Shown piece by piece: positions 24,913 to 31,736 of a DNA stretch of 31,736 nt. The position numbers and the translations under genes were made by a program. The stretch is from CAZEJK01 sp964512045 (GTDB lineage: Bacteria; Acidobacteriota; Thermoanaerobaculia; Thermoanaerobaculales; Sulfomarinibacteraceae). The stretch's first letter is position 1. Every line of letters begins with the position of its first letter. The notes under the pieces are model-generated. The model ran no database searches and was not told where the DNA came from. It saw nothing but the letters and a program-made list of their open reading frames with translations. The stretch is taken from NCBI GenBank assembly GCA_964512045.1, contig CAZEJK010000036.1:1-31736 (forward strand). Direction: 5' to 3'.

Positions 24913-25140
24913 ATGAAGAACCTCACCATCGCACTCGACGAGGCTGTCTTGCGGGAGGCTCGGCGGATTGCGGCCGAGCGCGGCACCTCCGTCAACGCGC
25001 TCATCCGGACACACCTGGAGGAGCTGATCGCGCAGGAGTCTCGCGCCGCCCAGGCACGACGTCGGGTGGTGGAGCTGTGCAGCGGCCTCGAAGGACAGGT
25101 GGGACGACCCGGATCCCGGAACCGGCTCCATGACCGTTGA
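24913..25140 (+). CDS. vapB: Antitoxin, ribbon-helix-helix type (VapB-like)
   Basis: This 75-residue protein begins with a short strand (KNLTIALDEAVLREARRIAA) followed by ERGTSVNALIRTHLEELI. That is a ribbon-helix-helix DNA-binding fold, as in VapB/DUF6364-type antitoxins. The C-terminal tail should bind and block the toxin. It overlaps the PIN-domain toxin gene by 11 nt, as usual for these pairs, and probably represses the shared promoter. ATG at 24913 is chosen because the match to the fold begins there and the promoter fits it. Confidence 0.88.
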   Translation: MKNLTIALDEAVLREARRIAAERGTSVNALIRTHLEELIAQESRAAQARRRVVELCSGLEGQVGRPGSRNRLHDR

Positions 25141-25594
25141 CTGCTTTCTGGACAGCAACGTCCTCATCTACGCCGTCTCGTCCGCCCCCGAGGAAAACAC
25201 CAAGAAAGCGACGGCACTGGAGCTGATTGCAAACACTGATTTCGGGCTGTCGACTCAGGTGCTCCAGGAGTTCTATGTCAATGCGACGCAGAAGATCGCC
25301 ACCCCGATACAGCCAGACGTGGCCATCGCCATCATAAACGAGCTGCGCCACCTGCCGCTCGTCCATACCGACTACCCCCTCGTCGTGACCGGCGTGGAGA
25401 TCTCGCTCGAGCATCGAGTCTCCTACTGGGATGGGGCGATTCTCGCCGCAGCACAGCGTCTGGGCGCCGCCATCCTCTACACCGAAGACCTGAACCACGG
25501 CCAACACTACGGCTCCGTCCAGGCTATCAACCCGTTCCGACACGATGAAGGCCGAACCGCCGTGCACGCCCCACCCGAAAGACCGTACCTTTAA
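25130..25594 (+). CDS. vapC: PIN-domain toxin ribonuclease (VapC-like)
   Basis: This 154-residue PIN-domain protein has the acidic metal-binding set: Asp8 (CFLDSNVLIYA), Glu47 (VLQEFYVNA), Asp101 (YWDGAILAAA) and Glu119/Asp120 (LYTEDLNHG). VapC toxins are magnesium-dependent RNases that stop translation when free of antitoxin. All catalytic residues are present, so it should be active. The stop codon overlaps the stop of the convergent thioesterase gene (shared TTAA, 25591-25594). Confidence 0.9.
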   Translation: MTVDCFLDSNVLIYAVSSAPEENTKKATALELIANTDFGLSTQVLQEFYVNATQKIATPIQPDVAIAIINELRHLPLVHTDYPLVVTGVEISLEHRVSYWDGAILAAAQRLGAAILYTEDLNHGQHYGSVQAINPFRHDEGRTAVHAPPERPYL

Positions 25595-26085
25595 CGAGCG
25601 CTTGTTGTGCCGCGGTCCATTGAGGCGGTCAGGTCATCGGAGTACCCCAGTGCGTCAGTGAGCGGCGTACGGCCCTTCATGAACGTACCGGAGCCGCGAG
25701 CGACCTCGCGGTCGCGGTGGTCGGTGAGCACGGACTCGGCGATCCAGAGGTTCCGGGAGGAGCTGACCACCCGCGCCCGGGAGCGGAGGACTCCCTCGGT
25801 CACCGGCCGGGTGAGATATACAGTGAACGAGACCGTGAGCACGAACACGTCGTCCACGAGGGAGGCCACGGCGAAGTAGGCGGCGTCGTCGAGCGCTTTG
25901 AAGTAGACGCTGCCGTGGACGGCGTGGGCCGCATGGAAGTGGTCCTCGCGCACGGCCCACGACACCTCAGCCACCCCGTCGCCGATCTCGATGGTGGGCT
26001 CGAAGAGGCGGTTCAGCGGTGCTGCCCGGTACATCGCCTCCAGCCGACTCCAGTGCTCACGTCGATCGCCCTCGCATGCAGGCAT
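25591..26085 (-). CDS. Hotdog-fold thioesterase, PaaI-like
   Basis: This is a 164-residue acyl-CoA thioesterase-type protein. HAVHGSVYFKALDDAAYFAV is the hotdog core helix with the active-site region (HGS and Asp). RVVSSSRNLWIAESVLTDH and the following VARGSGTFM are the second-half strands typical of PaaI-like members. The substrate is unknown. GGGAGG precedes the chosen ATG by 7 nt. It is convergent with vapC and overlaps it by the last 4 nt. Confidence 0.88.
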   Translation of the reverse strand: MPACEGDRREHWSRLEAMYRAAPLNRLFEPTIEIGDGVAEVSWAVREDHFHAAHAVHGSVYFKALDDAAYFAVASLVDDVFVLTVSFTVYLTRPVTEGVLRSRARVVSSSRNLWIAESVLTDHRDREVARGSGTFMKGRTPLTDALGYSDDLTASMDRGTTSAR

Positions 26086-26168
26086 GTCGCATCCTCCCAC
26101 GGAGAAGTGTGACACAGCGCATACCGCGTCCAAATCCCGGCGGCTATGTTGCGCTCTGGGGGTGCTGC

Positions 26169-26352
26169 ATGCCGCATCGTTGTCTCACGGTCCTTCTCGC
26201 AACCGCGGCCGTGGCTGTGGCCACGGGCCCGGCAGCCGCCTCGAGTCGACCCGGTTTTCACCGGATCGAGCGCCTGCGGCCGCGAGGACCTCAACGACGA
26301 TGCAGCGCACGACGCCGCCGACCTGGCGTCATGGATCGACGGGGTGTCGTAG
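26169..26352 (+). pseudogene. Frameshifted small secreted protein remnant
   Basis: ATG at 26169 opens a clear signal peptide (CLTVLLATAAVAVATGPAAA). Around 26245-26255 the sensible reading moves to another frame, which continues DPVFTGSSACGREDLNDDAA and ends in SWIDGVS with TAG at 26350-26352. The first frame instead becomes Arg-rich. A small exported protein broken by one frameshift is the simplest reading; a sequencing error or chance is possible. It lies in the 350-bp gap between the thioesterase and methyltransferase genes, which holds nothing else clear apart from a TATAAG hexamer at 26383-26388. Confidence 0.35.
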
Positions 26353-26435
26353 CGCGGTCTCGCTTTGCAGCCGAGCATGAGGTATAAGAGCTGCGGCAAC
26401 GGCCTGCCGACAGCAGGTCGCGGAGACCCTCCGAG

Positions 26436-27212
26436 ATGACAGACTCCTACGGCTCGATCGCTCGCATCTACGACGGTGAGTACCGTCACTTCAACTCCGA
26501 CGTGGCCCTCGTGCTCGAGCGGCTGGCCGCCGAGCGCGTCCGCGGTCCCGTGCTCGACCTGGCGTGTGGCACCGGACGGCTGACGTTCCCCCTGCTCGCC
26601 GCCGGCTACCGCGTGACCGGCGTCGACCTGTCGGACGCCATGCTCCGGCGCGCCCGTCAACGTCGCCGAGCGCTCCCGCCGGACGACCGGATCCGCCTCC
26701 GATTCGCGCGCCAGGACATGACCCAGCTGAAGCTGCGCGGAGGTCAGTTCCGAGCCACTGTGATCGGCTTCTCCAGCTTCAATCTTCTCGCCACGGAAGA
26801 GCAGCGCCTCGACTGCCTCGACGGGATCGCCCGCCACCTCGAGCCCGGTGGCGTTGCCCTGCTGGATCTGATCGGACCGGCCCTCGAGCCCGCCAACCAG
26901 CCGCAGCAGCTCGAGCGCACGTTCCGTCTCCCGCCGCACGGCCACCTGGTGCGCAAGGTGATCGAGCAGAACCCCACCGACTCGCCAGAGGTGCGGTCGG
27001 TCCGCTACTGCTACGAGGTGCACCGCTGGCACGACGACCAGCTGGTGGATCACCTTCAGGTGGAGTTCCCAATGGCGATCGTCAGCCGTTCGGAGCTCCA
27101 TGCGGCGCTGTACACCGCCGGCTTCGACGTCGAGCTGGAGCTCGGCGACCACGCCGGGCGACCGTACACACCCGGCAGCCCGCGACTGTTCGTCCAGGCG
27201 CGGCGGCTGTAG
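26436..27212 (+). CDS. Class I SAM-dependent methyltransferase
   Basis: This 258-residue protein has a Rossmann-type methyltransferase domain. Motif I is VLDLACGTGRLTFPLLAAGY, followed by VTGVDLSDAML (acidic ribose-binding end of strand 2) and FARQDMTQL (motif III). VIGFSSFNLLATEEQRLDCL and LEPGGVALLDLIGP complete the fold. The C-terminal part resembles the YjhP/Methyltransf_25 group of small-molecule methyltransferases. The substrate is not evident. GGAG lies about 10 nt before the ATG. The threonine aldolase gene follows after 39 nt but has its own -10. Confidence 0.88.
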   Translation: MTDSYGSIARIYDGEYRHFNSDVALVLERLAAERVRGPVLDLACGTGRLTFPLLAAGYRVTGVDLSDAMLRRARQRRRALPPDDRIRLRFARQDMTQLKLRGGQFRATVIGFSSFNLLATEEQRLDCLDGIARHLEPGGVALLDLIGPALEPANQPQQLERTFRLPPHGHLVRKVIEQNPTDSPEVRSVRYCYEVHRWHDDQLVDHLQVEFPMAIVSRSELHAALYTAGFDVELELGDHAGRPYTPGSPRLFVQARRL

Positions 27213-27237
27213 GGTCGCCGGCCGTTTGCAGTGGGTT

Positions 27238-27243
27238 GTACAA
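27238..27243 (+). promoter_or_regulatory. -10 element of the threonine aldolase gene
   Basis: TACAAT ends 8 nt before the ATG at 27252 and no ribosome site lies between them. The -35 is weak. The sequence from hexamer to start (TACAATCGCGGCCATG) closely resembles that of the ABC-class ATPase gene (TACACTGCGCGGCCATG). Confidence 0.4.
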
Positions 27244-27251
27244 TCGCGGCC

Positions 27252-28286
<1,035 letters not shown>

Positions 28287-28395
28287 GGGGCTGGTCACGG
28301 CTCTGCGATCGCGACGAGACGTTCACTGAAGACACCCCGAGGCTGGACCGGAATACTCGAGGTCTGGAACGCCTCCTCAGGATGGAGGACACCAC

Positions 28396-28647
28396 ATGCC
28401 ATCGCTCGCACTCTACTACTTCGACTTCTGCCCGTACTGCCGACGCGTTCGCACGGCGATCGATCGACTCGGGCTCGATGTGAGCTTGCGCAACATTCAC
28501 GACGCCGCCAGCTTCCGCGACGAGCTCCGGGAGGCCACCGGCCGCACCACGGTGCCGTGCCTGCGGATCGAGGAGAACGACGGCACGGTGACCTGGATGC
28601 ACGAGTCCAGCGACATCGTGGCGCACCTGGAACGGCTCGTCGGCTAG
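28396..28647 (+). CDS. Glutaredoxin-like thiol protein
   Basis: This 83-residue protein has a thioredoxin fold with a CPYC active site (Cys12, Cys15 in YYFDFCPYCRRVRTAI), a cis-proline loop TVPCLRIEEN, and a C-terminal SSDIVAHLERL helix that suits glutathione or another thiol. Glutaredoxins reduce protein disulfides and glutathione adducts in the cytoplasm. A GST N-terminal domain alone is the alternative. GGAGG lies 7 nt before the ATG. Confidence 0.9.
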   Translation: MPSLALYYFDFCPYCRRVRTAIDRLGLDVSLRNIHDAASFRDELREATGRTTVPCLRIEENDGTVTWMHESSDIVAHLERLVG

Positions 28648-28662
28648 GGCCAGCGACGCCCC

Positions 28663-30342
28663 TCAGCCACTCCCTTCGCCCGGAGTGAAACGCACCCCCC
28701 GCAGGCGGTTGAGAGCCGCCATCACGTCACACATCCGCGGTGCCGCGAGGTCACCGCCCGGACGTCCTGCAAGCCAGTCCCACTCCCCCACCTCGAGACG
28801 CTCCAACCAGTAGGAGATCCGACTCGTCGGCTCCACCTGGCGCCCGCGCTCCTCGGCGAGGCGGGCCAGCAGCCAGCCGATCGCGCGCACCTGGGATGTG
28901 TCGGTCAGCTGCTCCACGGCCCGCAGATCGACGTCCGACCTGCCGAGTACGAGCGTATCCGACCCTCGCGCCTGCACCTTGATCCGGCCTGGCTTCCGTT
29001 CAGGCCGGATCGAGCTGGGGTCGACGGTCCGCACCACCGGCGCGGTCAGCGGTCTTGCGCCCTCCGCGGCTCGGCCCGTCTGGTGCTCCACAGCGATCGC
29101 TCGCGCCCTGTCCGTGACGTCCACCGGCTGATACGCATCCATCTGGATGACGGTGTCCGCATGGTCGAAGTAGTCTCCCGAGCCCCCCATGACCAGCACG
29201 GTCGACACGCCGAGGCGATCCCGCAGCTCGCCGATCCGGTCGACGAACGGGGTGATCGGCTCCGACGTGGATCGCACCAGCTCCTGCATCCGCCGGTCCC
29301 GGATCATGAAGTTGGTGGCCGAGGTGTCCTCGTCCACCAGCAGGACCTGTGCCCGGCTCTCCAGAGCCTCCAGCAGCGCGGCCGCCTGACTGGTGGAACC
29401 GGAGGCCAGCTCGGAGGTGAAGCGCACCGTGGAGCGTCCGTACGGGAGGTCGTTGATGAACGGCGACAGATCCATCGCCACCACCGACCGGCCGTCCTCC
29501 GCGCGGATCTTGACCGCCGACCCATCGGTGATGACCTGCTCCCGACCGTCACCCGGCACGTGATCCCACACGCCGGACTCCAGCGCCCGGAGCAGCGTGG
29601 ACTTGCCGTGGAAACCGCCGCCAACGATCACGGTCACTCCCACCGGGATCCCCATCCCGACGACCTCCCCGGCGTTGGGCGCCTTCAGGACCACGCGCAA
29701 CGAGCCAGGAACCTCGACCGGCACCCCGGCGGCCAGCGGCCGATCGTCCACGCCCGAGCGCCGTGGCAGGAGCGCGCCTCCACCTACGAACGCCACCAGA
29801 CCGGCCTCTGCGAGCTGGGATCGCAGCGCCACCTGATCCTCCACCGCGTCGCAGTGGCGCTGCAGCGCCGCGCCATCCACATGCTGTGACGTGACAGCCC
29901 TCGACACCACCTCGGGAAGGGTCTCGCAGAGGATGGTCGCCGCAATGCGACCGAGGATACGCCGTCCCCGGGCCGGCAACGAGACGGTGAAGCGCAGCTC
30001 GACGCCGCGCTCGGTGAACAGACACGCCGACCGATCGAGCACGGTCTGGTCGCCCGCGTCGATCCCGATGGCCCGCTCCTGGCGTGCCGCCTGGCGAAAT
30101 GCGCGCGCCAGGAAGTCGCGCGCCGCCCGCTGGCGTGGCGCCGACGCCCGCACGTGCTCGCCGAGACCCGTCTCGCTCCACGGCACCACCACACGCAGCC
30201 GCGACGGCGCCGCGTACGGATCGCCCTGCACATGGTCGATCCTCAGCTCGAGCTGCCCAAACCGGTAGTGGCCGGCGATGTCCTTGTACGCCGTGTAGCC
30301 TCGTCCGTCGATCCTCTCCAAAGTGCTCTGCAGTCGTTCCAT
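28663..30342 (-). CDS. ABC-class ATPase (DUF2791/COG3044 type)
   Basis: This is a 559-residue predicted P-loop ATPase. Walker A is GGGFHGKST (241-249), an ABC-signature-like LASGSTSQ is near 312-319, and Walker B is VLLVDEDTSATNFMIRD (from 333). The large N-terminal domain (1-220, RGYTAYKDIAGHYRFGQLEL) and C-terminal part (AIGWLLARLAEERGRQVEPT) are those of the uncharacterised 'predicted ATPase of the ABC class' family. There is no membrane segment or partner permease, so it is not a transporter subunit. Its function is unknown. It has a leaderless-type promoter. The upstream neighbour is a DUF5916 gene on the same strand. Confidence 0.9.
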   Translation of the reverse strand: MERLQSTLERIDGRGYTAYKDIAGHYRFGQLELRIDHVQGDPYAAPSRLRVVVPWSETGLGEHVRASAPRQRAARDFLARAFRQAARQERAIGIDAGDQTVLDRSACLFTERGVELRFTVSLPARGRRILGRIAATILCETLPEVVSRAVTSQHVDGAALQRHCDAVEDQVALRSQLAEAGLVAFVGGGALLPRRSGVDDRPLAAGVPVEVPGSLRVVLKAPNAGEVVGMGIPVGVTVIVGGGFHGKSTLLRALESGVWDHVPGDGREQVITDGSAVKIRAEDGRSVVAMDLSPFINDLPYGRSTVRFTSELASGSTSQAAALLEALESRAQVLLVDEDTSATNFMIRDRRMQELVRSTSEPITPFVDRIGELRDRLGVSTVLVMGGSGDYFDHADTVIQMDAYQPVDVTDRARAIAVEHQTGRAAEGARPLTAPVVRTVDPSSIRPERKPGRIKVQARGSDTLVLGRSDVDLRAVEQLTDTSQVRAIGWLLARLAEERGRQVEPTSRISYWLERLEVGEWDWLAGRPGGDLAAPRMCDVMAALNRLRGVRFTPGEGSG

Positions 30343-30350
30343 GGCCGCGC

Positions 30351-30379
30351 AGTGTACCGGCTCACCGACAGCTGGTCGA
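30351..30379 (-). promoter_or_regulatory. Promoter of the ABC-class ATPase gene, near-leaderless
   Basis: On the minus strand TCGACC (4 of 6) lies 17 bp before TACACT. The predicted start at 30344 leaves a 2-nt leader before the ATG at 30342. There is no ribosome site. Confidence 0.5.
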
Positions 30380-30419
30380 ACCGGTGGAGACCCGAGCTCG
30401 CTGTCTCAAACGAGCACCA

Positions 30420-30437
30420 GCCCCCTGCAGAGAGGGC
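30420..30437 (-). terminator. Terminator-like hairpin after the DUF5916 gene
   Basis: GCCCCCT pairs with AGAGGGC (one mismatch, 4-nt loop) just beyond the stop of the DUF5916 gene. No strong T run follows. Confidence 0.35.
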
Positions 30438-30442
30438 AGCGG

Positions 30443-31736
30443 TCACAGGTTCCAGGCGTAGCCGAACTTGGCGAAGATCGTGCGGTTTTTCGAGGTGAGA
30501 TCGTACGTGTGGCTGCCGAACGCGTTCTCCGAGTAGCCGAGGAACAGCACCGTCTGCGGGTTCAGCTTGTAGGAGAACAGCAGCTGGCTGAACAGCCGCT
30601 GGAACTCCGGATCGCGGCCGTCCTCGTACAGCTCGGTGTTGTACTCGTAGTCCACGTACTGAAGGATCACGCGCAGAAACGTGTGCGGGTTGAACTGGTA
30701 CGACAGCGTTGTCTGGGGGATCGACGCCTCGTACAGCAGCTCGCTGCCGATCTCGAGCCGCTCCCACAGGTACCACGCCTCGAGCCTCAGGTGCTTGCCG
30801 AAACCGTAGCTCACGCCGGGCTCCACCTGAATCCGATCCCCTCGGCGCACATTGGCGTAGTCGAGCTGGTCGCCGAGCCAAACGTTCAGCCAGATGTGGG
30901 AGTGCGCGTTGGGGTTCATGCAGTGGTGGAGGAACACCTTGAACAGGTCGAACTCCTGTCCGCCGAAGCCCTCGCGCTGCTGATAGAACCGAACGACGGA
31001 GTGCGACTGAACCGGTCCCTGGTACACGGCTCCGACTCGCAGCTCGTCCAGCAGGAGATCACCGTTCTGCCGCTCGCGGTGGACGGCATGGGCGCTCAGG
31101 TCCCACTGCGTGAACCAAGTATCGTCTTCGTCGGCGTAGATCGAGTACTCACTGCCCAGCACGCCCTGTCGGTAGTCTACCCGCGGTATGAAGCCGAGAT
31201 CCGCCCGGAAGTCGGTCCCGATGTCCTCCCAGATGGCCCAGTAGTCGAGCGTCCGCCCGTTGTGCACGTACTTCAGCTCGCCGGCCCAGTCCGCAAACTC
31301 CCCGTCTGGCTGCTCGAACTCCTCGGCGATCTCGTCCGGATACTGCGTCGTGGACCGCACCAGCTGCCAGTGCAACCGGTCGGCAGGGGTCGGTCGCCAC
31401 TCGCCGTCGATGCCCGCGACGATGTTGGAGTAGCCATCACCTTTTCGAGCGGTGGTCAGTGCACCGAGCGACAGCGTCGAGTCGAAGTCGTAGGCGTAGC
31501 GGGCCACACCGACGGTCGACTCCAGATCCAACGAGGTGCCCTGCGACCGCTCCGCTCCGGGGAAGATCAGGTTGGTGATGTCATCCGAAAGAACGTAGGC
31601 GCCGATCGTATGCTGGCCCTCGCGGCCGGTGATCTTGGCGCCCCACTCCGGCTCGCGAACCGTTCGCGTATACACAACGTCGAGCTCCGTGTCGAAGATC
31701 TGACTGCCCTCCATGAAGAACGGACGTTTCTCCGAA
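30443..31736 (-). CDS. DUF5916 outer-membrane protein, C-terminal part (5'-truncated by the window)
   Basis: 430 residues are visible, and the reading frame stays open to the window edge. The first visible residues, EKRPFFMEGSQIFDTEL, are a hallmark inside the DUF5916 domain, so the methionine there is internal and the gene begins outside the window. The rest is a run of amphipathic strands with many aromatic residues and Asp/Glu/Arg turns, as in an outer-membrane beta-barrel, ending FAKFGYAWNL. Full-length relatives usually carry an N-terminal CBM9-like carbohydrate-binding domain and a signal peptide. The function is unknown; surface binding of glycans or peptides has been proposed by domain composition. 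It indicates a diderm cell. Confidence 0.88.
   Translation of the reverse strand, partial: SEKRPFFMEGSQIFDTELDVVYTRTVREPEWGAKITGREGQHTIGAYVLSDDITNLIFPGAERSQGTSLDLESTVGVARYAYDFDSTLSLGALTTARKGDGYSNIVAGIDGEWRPTPADRLHWQLVRSTTQYPDEIAEEFEQPDGEFADWAGELKYVHNGRTLDYWAIWEDIGTDFRADLGFIPRVDYRQGVLGSEYSIYADEDDTWFTQWDLSAHAVHRERQNGDLLLDELRVGAVYQGPVQSHSVVRFYQQREGFGGQEFDLFKVFLHHCMNPNAHSHIWLNVWLGDQLDYANVRRGDRIQVEPGVSYGFGKHLRLEAWYLWERLEIGSELLYEASIPQTTLSYQFNPHTFLRVILQYVDYEYNTELYEDGRDPEFQRLFSQLLFSYKLNPQTVLFLGYSENAFGSHTYDLTSKNRTIFAKFGYAWNL

Overview
The window is about 31.7 kb of GC-rich bacterial DNA with densely packed genes and short gaps. No rRNA, tRNA, CRISPR array or full-length transposase is visible. The organism is probably a diderm: the right edge carries the C-terminal part of a DUF5916-type outer-membrane beta-barrel, and there is a secreted parvulin-type chaperone. 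DUF5916 proteins are common in Acidobacteriota and related phyla, so an acidobacterium-like source is my best guess, but no marker gene settles it. Several genes start without a Shine-Dalgarno sequence and have a -10 hexamer 6-8 nt before the start codon, which suggests leaderless transcripts. The hexamers TACACT and TACAAT recur before genes.

Left part (1-9.2 kb): a small unknown protein, a YfcC-type carrier followed by a histidine phosphatase, a membrane-anchored cysteine-containing protein, and an alpha/beta hydrolase. A 180-bp fold-back element follows, and its two ends supply the stop codons of the two convergent genes beside it. Next is a MerR-type regulator with a B12-binding domain and the Wx9EH motif of CarH/LitR photoreceptors, divergent from a class II DNA photolyase. 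This looks like a light-responsive repair module. A dicarboxylate/glutamate symporter and 3-methyladenine glycosylase I (tag) come after it.

Middle part (9.2-20.7 kb): a short-chain dehydrogenase; a secreted protein of fourteen beta-propeller repeats; ornithine carbamoyltransferase (argF); a tightly overlapping three-gene operon (YfhO-like membrane protein, DPM1-like glycosyltransferase, LPG-synthase-TM/flippase-like protein) for envelope glycan or glycolipid work; mazG; a SurA-like peptidyl-prolyl isomerase preceded by a possible leaderless leader peptide; a MutT-type Nudix hydrolase; and a ferritin-like diiron protein.

Right part (20.9-31.7 kb): a minus-strand operon, cupin - YgeY-type hydrolase - knotted YgeW-like carbamoyltransferase - zinc-ribbon threonine-synthase-like PLP enzyme. 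It resembles part of the E. coli yge/ssnA/hyuA gene set for anaerobic purine breakdown, with an unexpected PLP enzyme. Then come a vapBC toxin-antitoxin pair, a PaaI-like thioesterase, a broken small secreted ORF, a methyltransferase, a threonine aldolase, a glutaredoxin-like protein, an ABC-class ATPase (DUF2791/COG3044 type), and the truncated DUF5916 protein.
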